Positions 1 to 7,725 of a DNA stretch of 57,645 nucleotides are shown here, piece by piece. The stretch comes from Phenylobacterium sp. CCH9-H3. GTDB taxonomy: Bacteria > Pseudomonadota > Alphaproteobacteria > Caulobacterales > Caulobacteraceae. The stretch is from positions 1-57,645 of the forward strand of contig NZ_LSJI01000247.1 of assembly GCF_001557235.1 (NCBI RefSeq). The letters are read 5' to 3'. The position numbers were made by a program, and so were the translations under genes. The notes beneath the pieces are model-generated. The model saw only the letters and a list, made by a program, of their open reading frames with translations, was not told the DNA's origin and did no database searches. How positions within the stretch are numbered: position 1 is the first letter of the stretch; every line of letters begins with the position of its first letter.

Positions 1-2
1 CG

Positions 3-1898
3 CCGGAGGCCCTGCGGGGCGAGCCGCGCCTGGACGAGGCGCTGAAGAGCGCCCCGGGCGTGTCGCTCTTCCGTCGCACCGGCTCGGGCGCGGCCAACCC
101 GACGACCCAGGGCCTGTCGCTGCGGGCCATTGCGCCCTCCGGCGCCGGCCGCGCGCTGGTGACGCTGGACGGCGCGCCGCAGAACGATCCGTTCGGCGGC
201 TGGGTGATCTGGAGCGGCCTGCCGTCCGAGGGGATCGAGAGCGCCACCGTCGTGCGGGGCGCCGGCGCGGGCCCCTATGGCGCCGGAGCGCTGACCGGCG
301 TGGTGGCCCTCGAGGAGCGGGCGACGCCACAGGGCCTGGCGATGTTCGACGTTTCCGGCGGCGAGCGCGGCAGCTACCGCGCCGCGGTGGTCGCGGGCGG
401 CCCGGGCGTGCTGGTGACGGCCGCCGGGTCCAGGACGGACGGGTACTACGCGGTGCGCGGCGCGCGGCGCGGAGCCGCCGACACGCGTCTTCGGCTCGAC
501 GACGCCTCAGTGGCGGTGCGGCTGCAGCGCGAACTGGGGGACGTGCAGGCGGCGGCGCGCGTCTCGGCCTTCCAGGTGAACCAGGAAGCGGGCCTGCGAG
601 GCGCGCGCTCGAACAGCACCGGACTGTCGGCGGCGCTCACCCTGGCGCAGCCGGCTGCAGAGGGCGTCGGCGGGTGGCGGCTGCAAGGCTGGGTTCGCAA
701 GAGCGACCTGGAGAACAGTTCGGTGGCGGTTGCGGCGGGCCGGGTCGCCACGACGCCGGCCAACGACCAGTACAGCACCCCCGCCACCGGCTATGGCCTG
801 AACGCCGCCTGGCAGGGCCGGCGGGGGCCGCTCAACTGGGAGGTGGGCGCCGACGTGCGCCTGGCCGACGGGACCGAGCACGAGCGGTTCCGCTTCATGA
901 ACGGGGCCTTCACGCGCGACCGCGAGGCGGGCGGCAAGACCCTGGTGGCCGGCGCCTACGTCGAGGCGGCCCTCGACGAGGGGCCATGGCTGCTCACCGG
1001 CGGCCTGCGGCTGGACCGTTCGCGCGCCTACGACGCCGTCCGCATCGAGCGCGACACGGCCACGGGCGCCGTTACGCTCGATCAGGCCTCGCCGAATCGT
1101 TCGGACACTACGCCCACCGGCCGCGTGGGCCTGCGCTATGCGTTCAGCGACGACCTCTACCTGCGGGCCGCGGCCTATGCTGGGTTCCGCGCGCCGACCC
1201 TGAATGAGCTGCACCGGCCGTTCCGGGTGGGCAACGACATCACCGAGGCCAACCCCACCCTGAAGCCGGAGACGCTGCGGGGGATCGAGGCGGGCCTTGG
1301 CGGGACCGCCGCGTCGGTCCGCTGGTCCGCAGGCGCGTTCTACAACCTGCTCAAGGACCCGATCGCCAACGTGACCGTCGGCGTGGGACCGGGGACGTTC
1401 CCTGTCGCCGGCTTCGTCCCCGCCGGCGGAACCTTGCGCCAGCGGCGCAACGCCGGCGAGATCGAGGCCTGGGGGCTGGAAGGCGAGGCCTCGGGCGACA
1501 TCGGCGCGGCCCTCGGCTGGCGCGCTGCTGCGGCCTACACCGACGCGGAGGTGGACGGCGGGACGGCCACGCCGCAACTCACGGGGCTGCGCCCGGCCCA
1601 GACGCCGAAGTGGACGGTCACCGGCGGGCTGCGTTTCCAGCCGCTGGACGCCCTGACCCTGAGCGGCGACGTTCGCTACGAAAGCGCGCGGTGGGAAGAC
1701 GACCTGAACAGCCGTCGGCTCTCTGCCGGTGTGCAGGTGGACGCGCGGGCGGCCTGGCGCGTCGCCGAGCACGCCGAGATCTACCTCGCGGCCGAGAACC
1801 TCTTCGACGCGACCATCGAGGTGGGCGAGACGGCGGATGGGGTCGAGAGCTATTCCGCGCCCCAGACCTTCCGGATCGGCTTCACCTACCGCCGTTAG
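3..1898 (+). CDS. TonB-dependent outer-membrane receptor, 5' end missing
   Basis: The reading frame is already open at the left edge (first full codon at 3), so the signal peptide, TonB box and start of the plug lie outside the window. What remains begins inside the plug domain: LDEALKSAPGVSLFRR, then the conserved stretch around VTLDGAPQNDPFGGW. A long beta-barrel region follows, with alternating aromatic strands and a final strand ending QTFRIGFTYRR. Such receptors import iron chelates, vitamin B12, sugars or other ligands across the outer membrane using TonB energy. The short plug wording recalls BtuB/FecA-like receptors, but the substrate cannot be told. A GTG at 60 is a poor start because homology-like sequence precedes it. 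Confidence 0.9.
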   Translation, partial: PEALRGEPRLDEALKSAPGVSLFRRTGSGAANPTTQGLSLRAIAPSGAGRALVTLDGAPQNDPFGGWVIWSGLPSEGIESATVVRGAGAGPYGAGALTGVVALEERATPQGLAMFDVSGGERGSYRAAVVAGGPGVLVTAAGSRTDGYYAVRGARRGAADTRLRLDDASVAVRLQRELGDVQAAARVSAFQVNQEAGLRGARSNSTGLSAALTLAQPAAEGVGGWRLQGWVRKSDLENSSVAVAAGRVATTPANDQYSTPATGYGLNAAWQGRRGPLNWEVGADVRLADGTEHERFRFMNGAFTRDREAGGKTLVAGAYVEAALDEGPWLLTGGLRLDRSRAYDAVRIERDTATGAVTLDQASPNRSDTTPTGRVGLRYAFSDDLYLRAAAYAGFRAPTLNELHRPFRVGNDITEANPTLKPETLRGIEAGLGGTAASVRWSAGAFYNLLKDPIANVTVGVGPGTFPVAGFVPAGGTLRQRRNAGEIEAWGLEGEASGDIGAALGWRAAAAYTDAEVDGGTATPQLTGLRPAQTPKWTVTGGLRFQPLDALTLSGDVRYESARWEDDLNSRRLSAGVQVDARAAWRVAEHAEIYLAAENLFDATIEVGETADGVESYSAPQTFRIGFTYRR

Positions 1899-1931
1899 CG
1901 GCGCTACCGTGCCCCGAAAGGGGAGGGTGGC

Positions 1932-2354
1932 ATGAAACCGGCGGATTTTGGCAAGGCGGTGCTGGCCGCGCTGGCCGTCCTGGCGCTGAACCTGCTGGCG
2001 ACGACAGCGATCATCTTCGCGTGGGCCATGCTGGTCGAGCCGCGGCGGGACCAAGCCTACTACAACCAGCTCGCGCCGCAGATCGGCGCCGTTTCGGGCC
2101 CGGTGGGCGGCGTGCTGCTCATGTTCGTTGCGGCCTGGGTGCTGGGTCGGCGACGCCCGGCGCGGGACGCGGTGGCGTTCGCCGCCACCATGTGGGTGGC
2201 CTACGCGGCGCTCGACCTGCTCAGCGGCCTGCCGATGGTTCCGCTGGCCGAACTGCTGACCGTCCGTTTCGCCCTGTCGCTGCTTGCCGCAGGTGTCGCC
2301 GCCCTCCTTGGCGGCGTGCTCGCGCGTCGGCGCAACACAGCTCCATCCCTTTGA
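1932..2354 (+). CDS. Small four-helix membrane protein, function unknown
   Basis: 140 residues, preceded by a good ribosome site (GGGAGGG) a few bases before the ATG. I see four hydrophobic segments at roughly residues 8-34, 50-70, 78-98 and 108-130, and a positively charged end (ARRRN), so it is probably an inner-membrane protein. No catalytic motif or known family was recognised. It starts 33 bp after the TonB receptor and is probably co-transcribed with it, which would fit an accessory role in the same uptake system; this is only a context argument. A hairpin lies right after its stop. Confidence 0.75.
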   Translation: MKPADFGKAVLAALAVLALNLLATTAIIFAWAMLVEPRRDQAYYNQLAPQIGAVSGPVGGVLLMFVAAWVLGRRRPARDAVAFAATMWVAYAALDLLSGLPMVPLAELLTVRFALSLLAAGVAALLGGVLARRRNTAPSL

Positions 2355-2357
2355 TTT

Positions 2358-2406
2358 GAGCGCAATCTCTTCGCCGAACCGGGTTCCGCTTCGGTGGATT
2401 GCGCTC
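2358..2406. terminator. Bidirectional hairpin between convergent genes
   Basis: GAGCGCAATC (2358-2367) is exactly complementary to GATTGCGCTC (2397-2406), with a smaller CCGAA/TTCGG pairing inside. It lies between the stops of the membrane protein (+) and the N-acetyltransferase (-), and its right arm ends on the latter's stop codon. No clear U-tract follows, so a terminator role is inferred from position. Confidence 0.55.
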
Positions 2407-3221
2407 TAGGCCGGCTGGGGCGCGAACAGTTCGTCGTGCCGCGCGAGGATGCGCGGCCAGGCCTCGGCCGCTTCAGGCAGGTCCAGGTCGAACTCGCGCT
2501 TCAGCAGCGCGATGAAGTCATCCGCGGTGTCGAGGAGCAGGTCCGTCTTCCACGTAGGCGTGATCCGCCGGAACACGCGGCCGCGAAGCATGCGAATTTC
2601 ACCTTCCGTATGCCGCTGGGCGATGGCGGTCATCACGAAGACCGAGGCCGGCGAGGTCTGGAGCTCGTGGCACTTGGCCGCCAGCAGGGCCGGGTCGGCC
2701 GGGTCCAGGGTGAAGTCGAAGTTGGGCGCGCCGCCGTTGGCGTGGTTCTGCAGACGCCACCAGCCAGCCCCGATCTGCTCCAGCCGGAAGTCGTAGCCGT
2801 CGCAGGCGAAGGCGCCTTCGCGCAGTGGATAAGGCTCGCGCGGCCCGTCGCCGAAGCCCACGTCGGCGATCCAGGGCTCGCCATCCAGTTCGACAAGCAA
2901 AACCAGATGGTTGCCGATCGCCTCGTCGCCGCGCAGCTCGCGCATCACCCCGCCCGCCAGCTGCGTGACTTTGAACCCGATGGCCTCAAGAACGGCGCCC
3001 AATACCCCGTTCATCTCGTAGCACCAGCCGCCGCGGCCCTGCCGCACGATCTTGTCGAAGGCCGCGGCCGGACAGGTCGTGAGCGGCCGGCCGAGCTGGA
3101 CGTCCAGGTTCTCGTAACTGACGGCCAACGCGTGAGCGCGGTGCAGGGCGCGCAAGGTCGCCAGGTCCGGGCGGGCGAATCCCTTGAATCCGATGCGGTC
3201 GAAATAGGCCTGAAGGTCCAT
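2406..3221 (-). CDS. Arylamine N-acetyltransferase
   Basis: 271 residues, the normal length for bacterial NAT. These cytosolic enzymes move an acyl group from acyl-CoA to arylamines, hydrazines or related amines through a cysteine thioester. The catalytic triad is visible: Cys67 in RGGWCYEMN, His105 in IGNHLVLLV and Asp120 in WIADVGFGDG. The N-terminal helix bundle and the SYENLDVQLGRPL stretch are typical of the family. The physiological substrate is unknown; related enzymes act in xenobiotic detoxification or in closing ansamycin rings, but no polyketide genes are nearby. It is transcribed toward the membrane protein and shares the hairpin at its 3' end. Confidence 0.93.
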   Translation of the reverse strand: MDLQAYFDRIGFKGFARPDLATLRALHRAHALAVSYENLDVQLGRPLTTCPAAAFDKIVRQGRGGWCYEMNGVLGAVLEAIGFKVTQLAGGVMRELRGDEAIGNHLVLLVELDGEPWIADVGFGDGPREPYPLREGAFACDGYDFRLEQIGAGWWRLQNHANGGAPNFDFTLDPADPALLAAKCHELQTSPASVFVMTAIAQRHTEGEIRMLRGRVFRRITPTWKTDLLLDTADDFIALLKREFDLDLPEAAEAWPRILARHDELFAPQPA

Positions 3222-3277
3222 GGACCAGCGTTAGCGGACCGGTGAAAGCTTCACCAGTCCGCTTCCGGGGTGGACAA

Positions 3278-4489
3278 TCAGTCCGCTTTCGGCGGCGCTG
3301 CGGCCCCGACCAGAGCGGCGAGTTCGGGGCGGATGTCGGCGGCGCCCTTCTCGGCGATGTGCTGGGCGATGCGCGCGCCCATGGCGGCCATGGTCTGGCC
3401 CGTGAACTCGGCCTTGTTTCCGCCGACCCAGGCGATGGAGGCTTCCCGGTTGTCGTTGAGCTGCTGGAACCGCGGCGCGACATAGCGGGCGAAGAGCTCG
3501 TAGCTGCGCTTCTTGGCCTCCCAGGGCGCCCAGTTGTGGTCCATCAGCAGGAAGGCGCCGAAGCCGCCGCTCTGGTCCACCAGCTGCTGGATCCGGGCGG
3601 CCGCGTCATCCGGCGTGCCGATGATGGCCGTGCCGCTCTCCACCAGCGCCTTGACCGGATCGGGCCCCTCGGGAACCACCGGCAGGTTGGCGATCTCGCG
3701 GAAGTAGTAGATCCACTTGTCCAGGCCGAACCGGCACTCTTCCATGGCCTGCTCGCGGGTTGGGGCGATGTGCATGGGCCCAACGAGGCGCCAGGCGGAC
3801 CGGTCCATGGTCTTGCCGTGGTCGCCGGCCATCTCGGTGGCGATGTGCCAGTTGGAGGCCAGGGCGTTGAAGGCCGCCGTGCCGGTGGCGCCCAGCGACA
3901 GCAGGCCCAACCCGTGCCGGCCCGCCGCGCGGGCGCCCGTGGGCGAGACCTGGCTGGCTACGGCGATCTCGACCGAGGGCCGCGAGTAGGGCGTCATCTG
4001 CAGGCGCGCCTGCCAGAGTTCGAACCAGTCGGACTTGTGGGTGACCTCCTCGCCCCGCAGCAGGCGGACGATCACCTCCAGCGCCTCGTCCATGCGGTCG
4101 CGCTGCGCTTCCGGCGGGATGCCCATCATGCGGGCGTCCGAGATCAGGGCGCCTGGCCCGACCCCGAACATTGTCCGGCCGCGGGTCATATGGTCCAGCT
4201 GGTTGATCCGGTCAGCCAGCATCAGCGGATGATGATAGGGCAGGGACGAAACGCCCGTACCTAGCCGGATGTGCTTCGTTCGCTCGGCGGCGAAGGCGAT
4301 GAAGATCTCGGGGCTGGCGATCAGTTCGTAGCCGGCGGAGTGGTGCTCGCCGAACCAGGCTTCCTCGAAGCCGAGCGCGTCCATGTGCTGGACCAGTTCC
4401 AGGTCGCGTTCGAGGGCGAGGGTCGGGTTCTCCTCCACCGGGTGGAAGGGCGCGATGAAGGCGCCGAAGCGCAGGCGCGGGGCGAGCAT
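3278..4489 (-). CDS. LLM-class flavin-dependent monooxygenase (luciferase-like)
   Basis: 403 residues with the TIM-barrel pattern of the bacterial luciferase/limonene monooxygenase family: LRFGAFIAPFHP at the start, EEAWFGEHHSAGYELIASPE, IRLGTGVSSLPYHHPLMLADR and GRTMFGVGPGAL. Such enzymes use FMNH2 supplied by a reductase to oxidise organic substrates. The EHHSAG motif and length resemble limonene 1,2-monooxygenase-like proteins; the substrate is not determined. The ATG at 4489 has GGAGG about 6 bp upstream. It lies between topoisomerase IB and the acetyltransferase on the same strand, with a gap of about 56 bp to the latter. It is unrelated to the LuxC/LuxE genes near 48000-50000 and should not be read as a luciferase partner without proof. 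Confidence 0.88.
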   Translation of the reverse strand: MLAPRLRFGAFIAPFHPVEENPTLALERDLELVQHMDALGFEEAWFGEHHSAGYELIASPEIFIAFAAERTKHIRLGTGVSSLPYHHPLMLADRINQLDHMTRGRTMFGVGPGALISDARMMGIPPEAQRDRMDEALEVIVRLLRGEEVTHKSDWFELWQARLQMTPYSRPSVEIAVASQVSPTGARAAGRHGLGLLSLGATGTAAFNALASNWHIATEMAGDHGKTMDRSAWRLVGPMHIAPTREQAMEECRFGLDKWIYYFREIANLPVVPEGPDPVKALVESGTAIIGTPDDAAARIQQLVDQSGGFGAFLLMDHNWAPWEAKKRSYELFARYVAPRFQQLNDNREASIAWVGGNKAEFTGQTMAAMGARIAQHIAEKGAADIRPELAALVGAAAPPKAD

Positions 4490-4576
4490 GGGAATCCTCC
4501 GACAGCGCGGTTCGCCCGCGCCTTATCGGCGATCACCATAGCCGCGGTTACTAGACGCGGCGAGACTGCCGCCACG

Positions 4577-5587
4577 TCAGCGGGCCGCCTCCAGGAACCG
4601 CAGTACGGCAAGCTCGAACGCGCGCTCCTCCTTGCCGGGCTTGAGGTCGAGCTTTCCCTCGGCATAGGCGTCCAGGATGGCCGGGTGGATGTAGGCGCTG
4701 CGGGCGACCGCGGCGGTGTTCCCCAGCAGCCCGGCGACCGCCTTGACGCAGGTGTTCACGTTGCGCTTGGCCGCCGACAGGTCGGCGCACTCCGGCATGG
4801 TGAGGGCGCGGGCCGCGGCCACCGTGCCGGCCCAGGTGCGGAAGTCCTTGGCGGAGAAGTCGTCGCCCATGGCCTCGCGGATGTAGGCGTTGACGTCGGC
4901 GCTCTCGACCGCCCGGCGCTGGCCGTCCTCGTCGAGGTACTGGAACAGGCGCTGGCCCGGCAGATCCTGGCAGGCCTTCACCACGCGGGCGAGACGACGG
5001 TCGTTGAAGCCGGTCTGGTGGACCTTGCCGCTCTTGCCCTTGAACTCGAACACCGCGCGTGTCGCTCCGACCTTGGCGTGGCGGTCGCGAAGCGTCGTCA
5101 GGCCGAAGCTCTTGTTGGTCTTGGCGTATTCCTCATTGCCCACCCGGATAAGGGTCATCTCCATCACGCGGATCACGGCGGCGAGCACCTTCTCGCGGGG
5201 CAGACCACGGCGGGCGAGGTCCTCCTCCACCCGCTTGCGCAGGCGGGGCAACGCCCGGCCGAAGGCGAGCAGGCGGCCGTACTTGCCTGCGCCGCGCTCG
5301 GCCTGCCAGCGGGGGTGATAGCGATACTGCTTGCGGCCCCGCGCATCGCGGCCGGTGGCCTGGATATGGCCGTTCGCCCGCGGACTGATCCACACATCCG
5401 TCCAGGCCGGCGGGATCGCGAGGGCGCGGATGCGGTCGAGCGTCTTCTCGTCGGTGACCGGCTTGCCGTCCGGGTCCACGTAGTTGAAGCCGGTTCCGCG
5501 CGCGGCCCTGCGGCGCAGGCCGGGGTCCTGGTCGGTGACGTAGGTCAGTCCCGCGGGGACCGGCGTCTCGTTCATGTCCCTTGGCAT
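4577..5587 (-). CDS. DNA topoisomerase IB (poxvirus-like)
   Basis: Relaxes supercoiled DNA by nicking one strand through a 3'-phosphotyrosine. The N-terminal binding domain is seen in GLTYVTDQDPGLRRR and IPPAWTDVWISP, and the catalytic core in MTLIRVGNEEYAKTNKSFGL and KGKSGKVHQTG. The likely nucleophile is Tyr299 in ARSAYIHPAIL, numbered from the start used here. I chose the ATG at 5587 because GGAGGG sits 5 nt upstream; an ATG at 5575 (MNETPVPAG) is a close alternative and one at 5614 is less likely. Bacterial members of about 330-350 residues are common in alphaproteobacteria. It is divergent from rlmJ, with fewer than 100 bp between them. Confidence 0.92.
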   Translation of the reverse strand: MPRDMNETPVPAGLTYVTDQDPGLRRRAARGTGFNYVDPDGKPVTDEKTLDRIRALAIPPAWTDVWISPRANGHIQATGRDARGRKQYRYHPRWQAERGAGKYGRLLAFGRALPRLRKRVEEDLARRGLPREKVLAAVIRVMEMTLIRVGNEEYAKTNKSFGLTTLRDRHAKVGATRAVFEFKGKSGKVHQTGFNDRRLARVVKACQDLPGQRLFQYLDEDGQRRAVESADVNAYIREAMGDDFSAKDFRTWAGTVAAARALTMPECADLSAAKRNVNTCVKAVAGLLGNTAAVARSAYIHPAILDAYAEGKLDLKPGKEERAFELAVLRFLEAAR

Positions 5588-5658
5588 CCCAGCCCTCCAC
5601 CGGAGCTGCGGCAACGTGGTATGGCCACGCCGGTTCCTCCCTCAACCTCCGGATCGCC

Positions 5659-6486
5659 TTGAACTATCGCCACGCCTTCCACGCCGGGAACTTCGCGGAC
5701 CTGGTGAAGCATGCCGGCCTGCTGCGCCTGCTGGCCGACCTCACGGCCAAGGGCCCGCCGCTGACCGTGATCGACACCCATGCGGGTCGCGGGCTCTACG
5801 ACCTGGCGGGCGGCGAGGCCAAGAAGTCGGGGGAGGCCGAAGCCGGGATCGTGCGCCTGATGGCGGCGACGGACGCGCCGCCCGAGTTTGCGCCGCTCAT
5901 CCGGGCGGTGCAGGGCCTAAATCCCGACGGCGGCGTGCGGCGCTACCCGGGCTCGCCGTGGCTGATCGCCGAGGCCCTGCGCCCGGCCGATCGCTACGTC
6001 GCCTGCGAGCTGCGGCCCGACGAGCACGACGCCCTGCGCGTGACGCTGCGCGGACGCCAAAACGTCCGCACGCTGAACCAGGACGGCTACGTGGCGGCGG
6101 TGGCGGAATGTCCCCGGGATGGGCGGGTCCTGGTGCTGGTCGATCCGCCGTTCGAGAAGCCCGACGACTACCGCCGGATCGTGGAGACCCTGGCCGCGCT
6201 TCGGCGGAAGAACCCCGGCGCCCAGGCACTGGTCTGGCTGCCGATCAAGGACCTGGAGACCCTCGACAGCTTCCTGCGCGACCTGGAGGACGAGGTCGAC
6301 GCCCCGATGCTGGTGGCGGAGACGCGGATGCGGCCACTCAGCGACCCGATGAAGATGAACGGCTGCGCCCTGGTGGCGATGGGCGGCCCCGACCTGACCG
6401 CGCCGCTTGCCGTCATCTGCGGCTGGACCGCGCAAGTCTTGGGCACCGGCGGGGGCGCCCGGGTCTACCGCCTTTCGCCACAATAA
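5659..6486 (+). CDS. rlmJ: 23S rRNA (adenine2030-N6)-methyltransferase
   Basis: 275 residues from a TTG start giving LNYRHAFHAGNFADLVKHAG, which is the nearly invariant N-terminus of the RlmJ family. An upstream in-frame ATG at 5581 would add 26 residues without family character. The enzyme uses S-adenosylmethionine to methylate A2030 of 23S rRNA. Landmarks are VIDTHAGRGLYDL (cofactor loop) and the catalytic LVLVDPPFEKPDDY, an N6-adenine methylase DPPF motif. It is a single gene divergent from topoisomerase IB. Confidence 0.93.
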   Translation: MNYRHAFHAGNFADLVKHAGLLRLLADLTAKGPPLTVIDTHAGRGLYDLAGGEAKKSGEAEAGIVRLMAATDAPPEFAPLIRAVQGLNPDGGVRRYPGSPWLIAEALRPADRYVACELRPDEHDALRVTLRGRQNVRTLNQDGYVAAVAECPRDGRVLVLVDPPFEKPDDYRRIVETLAALRRKNPGAQALVWLPIKDLETLDSFLRDLEDEVDAPMLVAETRMRPLSDPMKMNGCALVAMGGPDLTAPLAVICGWTAQVLGTGGGARVYRLSPQ

Positions 6487-6556
6487 TTTCGCAACTGCGA
6501 AGCCAGCGTAGGTGTTATGTTGCGACGCACAATTCCGTGCCGCAAGGAATTCTTCC

Positions 6557-7081
6557 ATGGCGTCCTTCGACCTTCCCGAAATCCCGCAACCCCGCGTGAG
6601 CCCGGCGCTTCTGGTCGGCGTGGCCTCGCCGCTCTGGAGCTACTTCGGGGCCGCCGCCGCCGGCGGGCTGGCCTACTGGTGGATGACCCAATGGGCCCGA
6701 CCCGTGAACCTCGAAGCGCTGATGGGCGCCGCGAAGGCATTGCCCACGCCCGAGCCGCTGTTCGAACCGGCCGTCGAGGTGGTCGAAGCGCTGGCTGAAG
6801 CGACGGAAGAGGTCCTGGAGGACGCCGGCGAGGCGCTGCTGGAAGCCGCGCCGACGGCCGTGGGCGGCGAATCCGCGCCGATCAGTCCGCTGATGGAGAC
6901 TGCTCCGGTCCCGGCCCTCGAACCGGAAACCGAGCCGGTGGCCGAACCCGCTCCGCTCGAAGCGGCCGCCGAGCCGGTGCTCGAGGCTGTCCCCGAGCCC
7001 GTGATCGAGGAGCCGGCGCCCGTCGGTGGCGAGCCGACCCCGAGGCCGCGGGGCAAGAAGGCGCCGTCCGCCGAAGCCTGA
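6557..7081 (+). CDS. Ala/Glu/Pro-rich single-pass membrane protein, unknown
   Basis: 174 residues, with AAGGAA 7 nt before the ATG. One hydrophobic segment near residues 15-40 (including FGAAAAGGLAYWWM) is followed by a long acidic region built of degenerate repeats rich in EP, AP and VE, ending in a basic tail (PRPRGKKAPSAEA). That looks like a membrane-anchored disordered protein. No enzyme motif was found. It lies just upstream of the sugar transferase; a functional link is possible but not shown. Low-complexity composition makes distant homology hard to judge. Confidence 0.7.
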   Translation: MASFDLPEIPQPRVSPALLVGVASPLWSYFGAAAAGGLAYWWMTQWARPVNLEALMGAAKALPTPEPLFEPAVEVVEALAEATEEVLEDAGEALLEAAPTAVGGESAPISPLMETAPVPALEPETEPVAEPAPLEAAAEPVLEAVPEPVIEEPAPVGGEPTPRPRGKKAPSAEA

Positions 7082-7118
7082 CGTGGCGCGGCGGCCCGCC
7101 GGAGGCTAACAACGGCGG

Positions 7119-7682
7119 GTGGCGAAGCGGGCGTTCGATATCGTGGTGGCGCTGGCTGGGCTGGCCCTAGGGTGGCCCGTCCTGTTGGCGCTCGGGCTCG
7201 CGGTGCGCCTGACGAGCCCGGGGCCGGCCATCCACTGGTCGCGGCGCGTAGGGCGCCATAACCGCGAATTCGCCATGCCGAAGTTCCGCTCCATGCGGAC
7301 CGACACGCCGGACGTCGCCACGCACCTGCTGGAGGACCCGGACCGCTGGGTCACGCCGTTGGGGCGCGTCCTGCGCAAGTCCAGCCTGGACGAGCTTCCG
7401 CAGCTCTGGAGCGTCCTGGTCGGCGACATGAGCCTGGTGGGCCCAAGGCCGGCGCTGTTCAACCAGCAGGACCTCATCGAACTGCGTACCGAGGCAGGGG
7501 TCGAGCGCTTGCGTCCCGGGGTGACCGGCTGGGCCCAGGTGAACGGCCGCGACGAACTGCCGATACCGGAGAAGGTGCGGCTCGACCGCGAGTACCTGGA
7601 GCGCCAGTCGTTTGGCTTCGACCTGGCGATCATCCTGGCCACCGCGCGGGCGGCCCTGACGGCGCGTGGCGTAAGTCACTAG
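7119..7682 (+). CDS. Bacterial sugar transferase (initiating glycosyl-1-phosphate transferase), minimal form
   Basis: 187 residues from a GTG with GGAGG upstream. It belongs to the WcaJ/PssY/HfsE-type family, which attaches a sugar-1-phosphate to undecaprenyl phosphate at the inner membrane as the first step of polysaccharide synthesis. Motifs: an N-terminal re-entrant helix (FDIVVALAGLALGWPVLLAL), FAMPKFRSMRTD, KSSLDELPQLWSVL, GDMSLVGPRPAL and PGVTGWAQVNGRDELP. It is the short catalytic form without the four N-terminal helices and CoA-binding-like domain of WcaJ. It stands far from the polysaccharide genes at 41960-57350, so which polymer it serves is open. Confidence 0.9.
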   Translation: MAKRAFDIVVALAGLALGWPVLLALGLAVRLTSPGPAIHWSRRVGRHNREFAMPKFRSMRTDTPDVATHLLEDPDRWVTPLGRVLRKSSLDELPQLWSVLVGDMSLVGPRPALFNQQDLIELRTEAGVERLRPGVTGWAQVNGRDELPIPEKVRLDREYLERQSFGFDLAIILATARAALTARGVSH

Positions 7683-7725
7683 ATTTTCGGCGAAACGGAC
7701 CGGTGCGCGGCGCGTTGAAGCGCCC

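Noticed and set aside
507..2054. Long minus-strand open frame opposite the TonB receptor
   Set aside because: Arg/Gly-rich shadow of the plus-strand gene without any domain; the plus strand has clear receptor motifs.
5581..5658. N-terminal extension of rlmJ from the ATG at 5581
   Set aside because: The family begins at the NYRHAFHAGNFAD segment, so TTG 5659 is preferred.
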